Source of the DNA: Paratractidigestivibacter faecalis
Lineage (GTDB): Bacteria > Actinomycetota > Coriobacteriia > Coriobacteriales > Atopobiaceae
NCBI RefSeq assembly: GCF_003416765.1
Contig: NZ_QSNG01000001.1
Coordinates: 1,700,742-1,764,741, forward strand
Length of the DNA: 64,000 nt
Direction of reading: 5' to 3'
Of this stretch, positions 1 through 8,170 are shown piece after piece; position 1 is the stretch's first letter; each line of letters begins with the position of its first letter. Both the position numbers and the translations under genes were made by a program. The notes below the pieces were generated by a model. The model was not told the origin of the DNA. It saw only the letters and a program-made list of their open reading frames with translations, and did not search any database.

Positions 1-1242
1 CCCCACGATCAGGACGCGGTCGGCGCTCGTGTCGCCACGCTCGAGCATCTTGCTGTCTAGGTCGCTCGAGAGGTAGATGGTGAGGAAGGCCAGCTCGTCG
101 TCGGACAGGCTGCCCATGCCGGACTCGATGGCGGCGCGGCGGCAGAACTCGAAGGACATCGGATACATCTTTCGGACGTCGTCCGTCAGGGGGTTATGCA
201 CCGGGATGCCGTACTTCTGCCGATAGAAGAGCGGCCTGATGTGATGTGAGAGCTGTTCCTTGACGAACTCCTTGTTCACAAACGTCAAGCATGCGACGCG
301 CTCGAAGTTCCCGATCAGGCTCTCTGCCAAGCTGGAGACATAGGCGTCTTCCTCGCTCTGGTGGGCGAAGTCGGCCGTCTTGATGCCGAGGAGAAGCGAG
401 GTAATGTAGAGAATCTCCTCAGAGGGCAGAGCGATGCCGACGCTCTTGAGCTTCTCAGCGCTGCACTGGACCGAGCGGTAGGAAACGGTGCCCATGAGCG
501 TGATCTGCTCGTCGCGGCCCATGACCACCGAGTTGCCGGCGAGCCCGCGAAGCCAGGACACCTGAACCATCATTCCCTCGAGGCCGTTGCTCTCCAAAAA
601 GCAGCGCGTCTTGAGGTCGCTCTCGTACTGCTTGATGAGGCTGCGACAGAGGGCGTAATAATCGATGTCGTTATTCGTCACCCTGACGAGTGCGGCTTGC
701 AGAAAGCGCTTTGCGTCATGGGCGTGCCCGGAGTCAGCGAGCTCCTTGAGGCTTGACCAGATGCGCTTGCGAATCGTTATCTCGTCGCCAAGGACTTCGT
801 AGCCGGCAGCCGCCACGCTGGAGAGTGAGAGTCCGAGCGAATCGAGGGACTCGCGGATCTCGTGGACGTCCGCAATCACGGTGTTTCGGCTGACCCCGAA
901 GGAATCCATGAGCACGCCTATGGTAACCGGCTCGGAGGAGAGCGCTATGCGTAGAAAGGCCATGCTTTGGCGCTCTGCGACGGAGAAGTACCTCTGGTCG
1001 GCAGACCCAGACAGCCTTTCGACCGAACTCCATTGAACTCCCCTAGCACGAAGGCATTGGTCCTCGACCGAGACACTGCCCAGGCCAGCGGAGGTCAGCC
1101 AGTCGTTGATGCGGGAAATGTCATAGTAGACGGTGCGTCGAGAAACCCCAAACTCCGACATGACATCCGCCAGGGGAAGCCCCTTTCCAACGGATTGGGA
1201 GAGGCTTCTGAGCAATTGAACTTGGCGACTCTTGAGTTCCAC
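1..1242 (-). CDS. PRD-domain (BglG/LicR/Mga-like) transcriptional regulator, 3' part cut by window edge
   Basis: Partial gene: 414 codons are visible from a GTG start at 1242, preceded by GAGGAGGTG, and it runs off the window. Residues 1-50 form a helix-turn-helix (SEFGVSRRTVYYDI). A second HTH follows at 105-135 (DSFGVSRNTVIADV). Two PTS-regulation-domain-like helical repeats follow at about 195-295 and 325-395. The last visible residues, DRVLIVG, look like the first strand of a PTS EIIB-like domain, so the full protein probably continues into EIIB (and EIIA) modules. Family members switch sugar or PTS genes according to phosphorylation of PRD histidines. Here only PRD2 keeps its first histidine (H333/H334). 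The usual second PRD2 histidine is Tyr390, and both PRD1 histidine positions look substituted (Q227/V228 and S282). The regulated genes would lie left of the window. Family assignment is good; the target is unknown. Confidence 0.8.
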   Translation of the reverse strand, partial: MELKSRQVQLLRSLSQSVGKGLPLADVMSEFGVSRRTVYYDISRINDWLTSAGLGSVSVEDQCLRARGVQWSSVERLSGSADQRYFSVAERQSMAFLRIALSSEPVTIGVLMDSFGVSRNTVIADVHEIRESLDSLGLSLSSVAAAGYEVLGDEITIRKRIWSSLKELADSGHAHDAKRFLQAALVRVTNNDIDYYALCRSLIKQYESDLKTRCFLESNGLEGMMVQVSWLRGLAGNSVVMGRDEQITLMGTVSYRSVQCSAEKLKSVGIALPSEEILYITSLLLGIKTADFAHQSEEDAYVSSLAESLIGNFERVACLTFVNKEFVKEQLSHHIRPLFYRQKYGIPVHNPLTDDVRKMYPMSFEFCRRAAIESGMGSLSDDELAFLTIYLSSDLDSKMLERGDTSADRVLIVG

Positions 1243-2126
1243 GCCGCACCTCCTCGCCTCACGATTGGGACTCTTCTCTTGCCTGCTTCCATTCTCCGCA
1301 GACCTCCGCTCTGGGGAATTACCAATTTGGTGCAAGAAGGAGACCGTCGGATGTGCAAATACATGTACTTACGCACATTACAGCACAGAAGGATAAGCGA
1401 CACCCGGACTCCTGCCTTGGCCTTATTTGTTTTGGCAAACGCATGTCTTGCTGTTTTTCGATTACTATTTGATGCCAAGACTTTTTCAAGCCAATCGCAA
1501 GGACCAAACAATTGCACTGGTAACCACGCCGTTTGCCGGCTAAAACCACCCGCTTGTGGTCGTTTGCACCAAGCCTGCAAATCGAGATAGGGGTACAACC
1601 CGCTTCACGGACAATCGTCTCAAACTGGGCCACGAGTGCAATTACATGCGCCAAGAGCCTTGCACTCAGCGCGCTTTCTTCGGGGGGTTGAAGGTCGAGT
1701 TCTCCCGTGGCTGCGATTGGGACGGCGTGATGGATGGCAAATTCCCCGGCACGCTCAGCTCGCGCCCAATTGGCGCCGCCAGAAGCCTAGAGACGGCTTT
1801 GAGCACGAGGTTTGGTTGATTGCGACAAAGAAACCAAGCCGAGGCCGTCCCGCGTCCCGTGGAGTCGGATTGGCGAAGCACAGCAATCTGGCATTCCCGC
1901 CCCCAGACGCTCGGCGGCGCCAGGCTGCCGTGGCGAAGCGCCACCGGAGTCGTCCGCAGGCGCCGCCGTCAGCCAGTCGACGCTGCTATCGACGCAGTCC
2001 TGCGCCTTGGCGAGGCACGCAAGGCGCCACAGGGGCGAGCCCGGTGCCACCAGCGCCCTCTTCGCCATACCATTAGGCACTGGTGCCCGAAGTGCGGCGC
2101 CGGCAGGTGATCCGGAGAAGCCCCAC
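1243..2126. other. 884-bp stretch with no recognisable gene; regulator leader plus possible decayed sequence
   Basis: No frame gives a protein I recognise. The A+T-richer part at 1310-1560 is the upstream region of the regulator at 1-1242. On the minus strand it holds ACCAAATTGGT (1320-1330), a palindrome with one central base, and an imperfect dyad at 1351-1379 with TGTGC/GCACA arms around TACATGTA; both could be operators. A weak promoter-like pair TTGAAA - 16 nt - TAGTAA lies on the minus strand near 1465-1495. The 1640-2120 part is G+C rich, with short open frames on both strands that lack a convincing ribosome-binding site. It could be the remains of a lost gene. Confidence 0.5.
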
Positions 2127-4166
2127 CTACCCCCGCACCTCGAAGGAGATGTCCCCCTGCTCCAACGTGTCGACCCTGTCGACGATCCGGCGCAGCGTCT
2201 CCATCTTCTCCGACGTCGAGCACCCGGGGTTGTACCAGATGCCGCCTCCGATCTCGAAGCCGTAGCCCAAGGGCTCGGTCGAGAAGTACCTCGACGGGAA
2301 CCTCCCTCCCGTCACCGCGGCCCTGAACGCGCGGGGGTCCTCGGCGTAGACCCGAGGCAGCAGCCAGCGCATGGCCTCCACCCACGTGCCCACGGCGGCC
2401 CGCTCGCCACGCAGGGAACACGCCGACACCTTGAGCCCGGTGAACTCGAACCCGCCGTCCAGAGCGTGGCTCTCGCGCGCGGCCTCAGCCGGCGCGTAGG
2501 TGCTCTCGGGCATCGGCCACAGCTTGAGGAACCTCGACCAGAGCCTCTCGCGCCTCTCCTCGATCTCCCGGATGCCCCACCTGTCGCAGAGGGCCACCGC
2601 GCGGCTCAGCCTGAGGCCGCTGTCCCTGAAGCCGCTCTCGCGGTCCCTCTTGTCCGCGAACGGGTTGTTCGAGTACTGGGAGTTGTAGCCGGTCAGCGTG
2701 AGGTTGCCGATGGTGTTGACGTATGCGGCGTGGACCTCGTCGTCGGCCTCTTCGCCGAGCTCGTGGCGCCACTGCGGGCTGAGGGTCTGGGGCATGATGT
2801 GCTCGACCGTCAGGGTGCCGTCCTCCAGCATCCCAACCACATTCACGCGCTCGACGCTGTCCCCGTTCTCGAGCCTGTCGTAGAGGTAGAGGCGCTTCCG
2901 GTCGATGTGGTAGAAGTCTCGCCACTCGAAGCAGCGCCTGAACTCGTCGTCCCTGGGCAGGACCCCGGCGCCCTCGCGGCGCAGCAGCGAGTACTTGAGC
3001 GCGTTGGCGTAGCCCTGGCCGTCCGCGACGCCCCTCTCCGCCTCGCGGTGCAGGGTCTCGAACACTTTGTTGAGCGCGTTGGTGGGGACCCTGCAGACCC
3101 ACCTCCTGAACAGGTACGTCTCCACGGCAAGAAGTGCCTCGACGAGCTCGCTCTCGCCTATCTCCCCACCCTCGAACGAGGCCAGGGCGCTCATCAGGAA
3201 CGGCGTCGTGACGCCCGCGTCGAGAAGCCCGAGTCGCCTCAGGACCGCGTTGGCCCTCGCAGAGGGGCACGACGCCCCCTCGGCCTGACGATAGAGCTCG
3301 GAGTACCTCAGCAGCTCGGCGAGCAAGTCCCCGGCGACGCGGTTGGCGGCGTGCCCCCTGAACTCGGGGTAGACCCGCGCGATGGCCGGGGTCCTCCCCG
3401 TGGCGCACGTGAGCCAGTCGCGGACGAAGCCGCTCACGTCGTAGCCGCAGTTGGCCTCGATGGGGTTCCAGTACTTCGTGTAGCACTCCTCCTGCTCGGC
3501 CTCGGGCAGGTCCATGAGGACGTAGTTGCAGATCTTGTCGCCCTCGGAGAGGGCCAGGCCGGTCGAGTTCAGGCTCTCGAAGATGAGCTGCGCGTCGTCG
3601 TCCGCCTCGAGCCTGATGTCGATGACGGTGAGTGCCTTGATCGCGTCGCGGAGCTCCTCGGCGGTCAGGCCCGTGGCCCCGACGCGCCCGAGCAGGTAGC
3701 GGTAGTTCTCCGTGACGTTGGACCCCTCGACGAGCTTGTCCGCGTCGCCCTCGACGACCCGCTTGAAGGCCTCCTGGTCGTCCTTGATCAGCTTGAGCTT
3801 GAGCTTCTCCACCTCGTCGAACTCGTCGATGAGTCACTCGCGGCGAATCCTGTCGGCGGTCCTCCCCGGGCTCTCCGAGGCGACGTTGCCAGCCTCGAGC
3901 TGCGCGACGAGTGCGGCCAGGAGTATGAAGACCGTCGTCACGCGCTGCTGGCCGTCTATGAGCACGCGACGGTCCATGTCGGCCTTGGACACTATGCTTC
4001 CGAAGAAGTGGGAGGCGCGCCCCTCCCTGGCGATTCCCTCGAGGTCGTCGAAGAGGCGCTCGCACTGCTCCTGCCTCCAGTCGTAGTTGCGCTGGTAGAC
4101 GGGGATGACGAACCTCGTGTCGGCACCCTGGAGCATCTTGACCAGCGGCTTTGCGTCTCCGCGCAT
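2127..4166 (-). pseudogene. GmrSD-type (DUF262 + DUF1524) restriction nuclease, interrupted by an in-frame TGA
   Basis: Reading starts at ATG 4166 (AGGAGTAGGGGGA upstream). It gives 110 residues of DUF262 N-terminus with VIPVYQRNYDW, FFGSIV and the signature DGQQRVTTVF, then meets TGA at 3834-3836. The same frame continues immediately as LIDEFDE, then GTG at 3812 and 561 more residues to TAG at 2127. The second part holds the rest of DUF262 (LIFESLNSTGLALSEGD), a DUF1524 HNH-like nuclease region (VEHIMPQTLSPQW, NTIGNLTLTGYNSQYSNNPF) and a C-terminal extension of about 110 residues. Fused GmrSD proteins are type IV restriction enzymes acting on modified phage DNA. With the stop the P-loop-like DGQQR part and the nuclease are made separately or not at all, so it is probably a recently inactivated gene. 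Reinitiation at GTG 3812 is possible but its ribosome site is poor. There is no frameshift. Confidence 0.85.
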
Positions 4167-4467
4167 CTGCTTCCCCCTACTCCTTGCCCTGGATTACCGC
4201 CAGGAGGTCGTTCTGAAGATACGACCTCATTGCCCAAGAAATCTTGCTGCGTCACGCTACGAGCCATGCGTCCGAGCAACGGCCACATCACAGTAGTTGA
4301 TGATACGACGGAGAGCGCCGGGCCTCGGGGCCCGAGGCCCGACCTCGTCGGTCGACGAAACGCTGCGTTAGTCAAGCGGGTGCGGGACCCCAGGGCACCA
4401 CGGAGACTCCTCCACAGAATCTCCCGCCGGGAAATTCCTCCCATTTCTCCACCCAAAAGGTCGAGAC
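4167..4467. other. Intergenic region with two adjacent palindromes
   Basis: This is the non-coding region between the GmrSD-type gene and the initiator-tRNA terminator. It holds GGGCCTCGGG-g-CCCGAGGCCC at 4320-4340 (10-bp perfect arms, one central base), followed by TCGTCG-gt-CGACGA at 4345-4358. Neither has a T-run, so they look more like protein-binding or recombination sites than terminators. No small ORF with a convincing ribosome site was seen. Confidence 0.5.
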
Positions 4468-4505
4468 AAAAAAAGCAGGTCAACCAAATTCCTTGGCTGA
4501 CCTGC
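4468..4505 (-). terminator. Rho-independent terminator of the initiator tRNA gene
   Basis: On the minus strand, GCAGGTCA(GCCAA) pairs with (TTGGT)TGACCTGC and is followed by seven T residues (4468-4474). It lies 9 nt after the encoded CCA of the tRNA. Confidence 0.9.
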
Positions 4506-4514
4506 GAAAGTTTA

Positions 4515-4591
<77 letters not shown>

Positions 4592-4620
4592 ATGCGGTGC
4601 ACTTCGTTGCGCAAGTAGTA

Positions 4621-4649
4621 ACTATACGCACTGCCCCTACCTTCGTCAA
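4621..4649 (-). promoter_or_regulatory. Sigma-70-type promoter of initiator tRNA
   Basis: On the minus strand the -35 is TTGACG (4644-4649), the spacer is exactly 17 bp, and the -10 is TATAGT (4621-4626). The tRNA starts about 30 nt downstream, as expected for a stable-RNA promoter. Confidence 0.85.
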
Positions 4650-4712
4650 CAATGTGAAGACAACTCCACAATTGACCTTCGCGGGGACGTATGAACGCCC
4701 AGCACCTCGCGC

Positions 4713-5882
4713 CTAGGCCTTCGCCTCCCCGGCTTCTCCCTCGTCCTCCGCCGCATCCTCCTCGGCGGCCGCTGGCGCCCACTCGCCCGCGAGGACCCGC
4801 GCCCACGTGGCAAGGATCTCCTCGCGCTGTTTGGCGGCCGCGTCGGCGTCGGTCGCCACGACCTCGACGTCGTCGTCCGCAGGCACGTCGTCCCCACCCG
4901 CGACCTGCACGTCATCGGCCACCGGCCTTGCCAGCGCGTCAGCCACAACCTGCTGGCCGTCGCGCCCGGTAAGAAACTCGACAAAGGCCGTGGCCTGCTG
5001 CTTGTTGAGGCAGCCCCCGACCGCGCCCCCGCAGGCGTCAGCCACGCCCATGGCGGACTCGGGCCAGGCAACGGCGGTCTGGCCGGTCCTTCTCGCCAGC
5101 TGACGCGCGCGCTGCTCGCTGACCAGCGCGACGTCTGCGTTCCCGTCAAGAAGCGTCTGCACCGCGGCGTCCTCGTCCGCGCAGATCACGGCCCCGGCGG
5201 CGAGAAGCTCCCGCACAAACGCCCAGGAGACGTCATCTCCCGGGGCGCCGCCGGCAGACGCGCCCGCGGCCTCGGAGAGCATGGCCACCAGGTGAAGCCA
5301 GCCGGCCTCGCAGGACGCGGGGTTGCACAGCGCCACACGCCCCGCAAGCGACGCGGCCAGAAGATCGGCATAGGCGGCCGGAGCTTCCTTCTTGCTGGCG
5401 ACAAGGCCCTCTGCCAGCGAAAACGCGCCGATTTCGCGCTGGACAGGCTCGAGTCCCGAAGACAGCCCCTCTACGCCCGCGTACCAGAGCGCCTCTCCGC
5501 CCCAAACGACGTCAGCCACCGGCTTGCCCGGCGCGTCCCCGTCGGCGAGCTGCCCCGCAAGCTCGGCCTCGCTGCCGCGCACCACGGCAACCGTCACGCC
5601 CGTGTCCTGCGAGAAGCGCGCCACCACATCGTTTACCAGCTCCTCCGGGCAGCTGGTGTAGAGCGAGAGCTTGCCGCCGAGCTTGGCGGCGCCGTTCTCG
5701 GAGGCCTCGGCCCCGGCCGAGGGCTCAACCGGCACGTCGGCCGCACCGCGGCTGCAGCGGGTCACGCCCACGGCAATGCCCGCGCCGGCCACCACCAGCG
5801 CGGCCCCACCGGCAACGAGCGTCCTTCTGGTCAGCTTGACCTCGGAGAGCCTGGGCAACCCCGACGGCTTGGGCAGGCTCAC
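4713..5882 (-). CDS. Secreted ABC-type (Fe3+/phosphonate-like) solute-binding protein, orphan
   Basis: The product is 389 aa. The GTG start at 5882 overlaps the stop of the upstream HAD gene (GTGA), implying translational coupling. The N-terminus has a basic stretch with twin arginines (TRRTLVAGG) and a hydrophobic run of about 22 residues, so it is a Tat- or Sec-exported, membrane-anchored protein without a clear lipobox. The body (LSLYTSCPEELVNDVVARFSQ, then ADVVWGG and a DVALVSEQRA-type lobe) fits the extracellular solute-binding family of AfuA/FbpA/PhnS proteins. The middle is rich in Cys (CNPASCEAG, DACGGAVGGC) and the C-terminus is Glu/Ala rich. No permease or ATPase gene is near, which is unusual; it may serve a transporter encoded elsewhere or act as a sensor. 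Ligand unknown. Confidence 0.8.
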   Translation of the reverse strand: MSLPKPSGLPRLSEVKLTRRTLVAGGAALVVAGAGIAVGVTRCSRGAADVPVEPSAGAEASENGAAKLGGKLSLYTSCPEELVNDVVARFSQDTGVTVAVVRGSEAELAGQLADGDAPGKPVADVVWGGEALWYAGVEGLSSGLEPVQREIGAFSLAEGLVASKKEAPAAYADLLAASLAGRVALCNPASCEAGWLHLVAMLSEAAGASAGGAPGDDVSWAFVRELLAAGAVICADEDAAVQTLLDGNADVALVSEQRARQLARRTGQTAVAWPESAMGVADACGGAVGGCLNKQQATAFVEFLTGRDGQQVVADALARPVADDVQVAGGDDVPADDDVEVVATDADAAAKQREEILATWARVLAGEWAPAAAEEDAAEDEGEAGEAKA

Positions 5883-6688
5883 GCGCGCTCACCCTCAAGC
5901 TCTGCCAGGATCTGGGCCATGACCTGCTGCGCGCCGTGCTCCCGGTTGCTGGGAATGACGCGCTGCGCGATTTGCTTGACGCCGTAGCGGGCGTTGTCCA
6001 TGACGTAGGGGTGGCCCACGTAGCGCAGCATGGCATAATCATTCATTGAATCGCCAAAGGCAACGACGTCCTGGCGGTCAATGCCGTAGTACCTAAGAAT
6101 GTGCTCCAGGCCCGTGGCCTTGCTCACGTGACGCGGCGTGATGTCTATCCACTGGGAGCCGCTGGGCAGGAAGGTGAAGCAGTCCGAGAGCTCGCGCTCC
6201 AGGACAAAGGCCATGTCCATGATCTGCTCGGGCTTCTCGCAGCAGATTCCAACCTTGATGATGCTCACGTCCGGCGAGGGCAGGTCGTAGACGCGCTCCG
6301 CGTCCGGCAGGTCCTTGTCCAGCTCGCGCACGTAGGCGGACTGGTCGTCCAACAGGTAGGTGTGGGCCTCGTCGTAGACGGCCATGTGCAGGCAGTCGAA
6401 CATGCTGGAGACCTGGTAGAGCCGCTGCAGCGCCGTCGTGGAGAAGACCTCGCGGTCAAGCAGCACGCCGTCCGCATAGACCTGCGTGCCCATGGAGGCC
6501 ACGAAGTCCATCTGGTCCGCCACCGGCTCGAAGAAGCGGCGCAGGGTCTTGTACCTGCGGCCGGAGCTGGCGGCGAACACCACGCCGTGCTCGCGCAGAC
6601 GCTTGACCAGGTCAAACGTCTCTGGCGGCACCTGGGAGTTCTCGTCGAGCAGGGTGCCGTCCATGTCGGTGGCAATGAGTCTGATCAC
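5879..6688 (-). CDS. HAD-superfamily Cof-type phosphatase
   Basis: The product is 269 aa from GTG at 6688, with AAGGAG upstream. HAD motif I is at the N-terminus (DMDGTLLD, nucleophile Asp8), motif II is the Ser/Gly of AASSGR, and motif IV is GDSMNDYAML near residue 214. The large C2B-type cap between motifs II and III is typical of Cof/YidA sugar-phosphate phosphatases. It is cytoplasmic. It follows a paralogous HAD gene after 6 nt and overlaps the binding-protein gene by 4 nt, so the three are cotranscribed. Substrate unknown. Confidence 0.9.
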   Translation of the reverse strand: MIRLIATDMDGTLLDENSQVPPETFDLVKRLREHGVVFAASSGRRYKTLRRFFEPVADQMDFVASMGTQVYADGVLLDREVFSTTALQRLYQVSSMFDCLHMAVYDEAHTYLLDDQSAYVRELDKDLPDAERVYDLPSPDVSIIKVGICCEKPEQIMDMAFVLERELSDCFTFLPSGSQWIDITPRHVSKATGLEHILRYYGIDRQDVVAFGDSMNDYAMLRYVGHPYVMDNARYGVKQIAQRVIPSNREHGAQQVMAQILAELEGERA

Positions 6689-6694
6689 GGGCTG

Positions 6695-7537
6695 CTACTC
6701 CTTCATGAAGTCCGGCGTGCCGCCCGTCACGGCGGCGACGGCAATCTCAAACAGCGCGTCGGCCACGCCCTCCTCGGCGCTGGCGCCCACGTGCCAGCGG
6801 GCGGCCTCGGCAACCTCGGCAATGGCGTTTGCCACGGCAACGGAGTTGGGCACGGCGCCAAAGAGCTCCAGGTCATTGGCCGCGTCTCCAAAAACCAGTA
6901 CCTCGTCCGGCGTGATGTCCAGCTCGTCTAGGAGGATAGGCAGGCTCGCGGCCTTGGACATGCCCTTGGGCATGACGTCAAACCAGTCCGGGATGGGAGA
7001 GACTATGCGCAGCTCCGGCACGGCCTCGGCTACAATCTGCTGGCAGCGGGCCATGCGCTCCGGGCCGCCCGTGCAGGCGATGGTGGCCGCCACAAACGGG
7101 ATGTCGGGCACCTCGTCCACCACGCCGCCGTTGAAGACGGTGCGGGCCTCAAAGACGGCAAGCTCGGCGCTGCTGACGCCCACGCCGTAGGCGGGGTTCA
7201 TGAGGTTGGTCTCTTCTGGGAAGCAGACCAAGAACATGCCCTTCTCGCCGCGAATTGCCTGGTCAATGCGGACGAGCTGGTCATGCGGGATGAGCGTGGT
7301 AGAGACGTAGCGCCCGTCCAGCCGCACGCGCTTGCCGTTGGAGAAGATGCCCGTCATGAAGCACTCCTCGTGCATGCGGAAGAGGCGGCTGAGCTCCACG
7401 TAGTCACGCCCCGTGGCCGGGCCAAAGCGCACGCCAGCATCAAGAACTGCATGAATTGCCTCGACGGTGCGCGGACTCACGCGCTGGCCAAGGGGTATGA
7501 GCGTGTTGTCCATATCCGACAGAACGAGCTTTATCAC
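6695..7537 (-). CDS. HAD-superfamily Cof-type phosphatase (second copy)
   Basis: The product is 280 aa from GTG at 7537 with AAAGGAG upstream. Motif I is DMDNTLIP, with Asn where most relatives have Gly. Motif II region is GPATGRD, and motif IV is FGDAANDLELF near residue 218. It is clearly diverged from the next gene, so the pair is an old duplication or two independent family members with different substrates. It belongs to the minus-strand run peptidase T / PH protein / HAD / HAD / binding protein, with an 81-nt gap before it that carries an inverted GGCGAGAAG pair. Confidence 0.9.
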   Translation of the reverse strand: MIKLVLSDMDNTLIPLGQRVSPRTVEAIHAVLDAGVRFGPATGRDYVELSRLFRMHEECFMTGIFSNGKRVRLDGRYVSTTLIPHDQLVRIDQAIRGEKGMFLVCFPEETNLMNPAYGVGVSSAELAVFEARTVFNGGVVDEVPDIPFVAATIACTGGPERMARCQQIVAEAVPELRIVSPIPDWFDVMPKGMSKAASLPILLDELDITPDEVLVFGDAANDLELFGAVPNSVAVANAIAEVAEAARWHVGASAEEGVADALFEIAVAAVTGGTPDFMKE

Positions 7538-7584
7538 GCGTGCTCCTTTCTTGATGCGGTTCCGGCGGCCCCGACGGCCGCGCT

Positions 7585-7619
7585 GGCGAGAAGCCCGCGC
7601 CGCCGTGGCCCTTCTCGCC
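7585..7619. repeat. Inverted GGCGAGAAG / CTTCTCGCC pair
   Basis: GGCGAGAAG at 7585-7593 faces CTTCTCGCC at 7611-7619, giving 9-bp perfect arms and a 17-nt G+C-rich loop. The right arm touches the stop codon of the PH-domain gene (7619-7621). There is no T-run on either strand. It is one of several inverted pairs of the same motif in this window. Confidence 0.7.
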
Positions 7620-8167
7620 TAGACCAGCGTGCCGTCCGGGCCGTACTCGATGGCGTCGAAGCGGTCCAGGTGAAGCATGATCTGCTCAATGTCCATGGCC
7701 CCGAGCAGGGTTGCCGTGTAGGCGCCGCCCACGCCCACGCGGAGGTTGCGGTAGCCCGTGCCATGGCGCACGCCTCCCCACGAGAGGCGGTCGACGTCGG
7801 AGTAGCGCACCAGCACCCGGCGCCCCACCAGCGGGGTCACCACCATGTGGTCCTCAAAGAGCGCCACCTGGTGGCGGCAGAGCGCCAGCCACGCCGCAAA
7901 GAGGCAGATGACAAAGGCGTCAAAGAAGGCCAGCACGAAGACGTAGCGCTGCCAGAAGACGCCCGTAAGGCACAGCACGCCGAGCACGACGCCCACACCA
8001 CCCATGACAACCATGGCCTTGACCAGCGAGTTTGTGAGCTCGGGGGGAACGGTGTAGGTGTCGTGGTGGCGGTGGTGGCGCTCGGCGATGAGCACCTTGG
8101 CGCCGCGCTCGACGTAGGCCGCACCCAGCGGAAGCAGGATGCCCACCATGGCCAGGGCTAGGAACAT
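7619..8167 (-). CDS. Membrane protein with three TM segments and a bacterial PH-like domain
   Basis: The product is 182 aa from ATG at 8167, with GGGGAG in the end of pepT only 7 nt upstream. Hydrophobic segments lie at about residues 1-20, 50-70 and 74-95. The His-rich loop RHHRHHD sits between TM1 and TM2. The C-terminal half (VALFEDHMVVTPLVGRRVLVRYSDVDRLSWGG) has the strand pattern of bacterial PH domains, which often sit on membrane-anchored proteins of unknown role. Function unknown. The 3-nt gap to pepT implies coexpression. Confidence 0.65.
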   Translation of the reverse strand: MFLALAMVGILLPLGAAYVERGAKVLIAERHHRHHDTYTVPPELTNSLVKAMVVMGGVGVVLGVLCLTGVFWQRYVFVLAFFDAFVICLFAAWLALCRHQVALFEDHMVVTPLVGRRVLVRYSDVDRLSWGGVRHGTGYRNLRVGVGGAYTATLLGAMDIEQIMLHLDRFDAIEYGPDGTLV

Positions 8168-8170
8168 GGG

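Noticed and set aside
3834-3836. Selenocysteine or reassigned TGA in the defence gene
   Set aside because: TGA is used as an ordinary stop elsewhere (for example adk at 31698 and the HAD gene at 5879), relatives have no Cys at this place that I know of, and no SECIS-like hairpin is obvious just downstream.
3812-3836. Frameshift explanation for the split defence gene
   Set aside because: Both parts are in the same frame, with exactly seven sense codons between TGA and the internal GTG.
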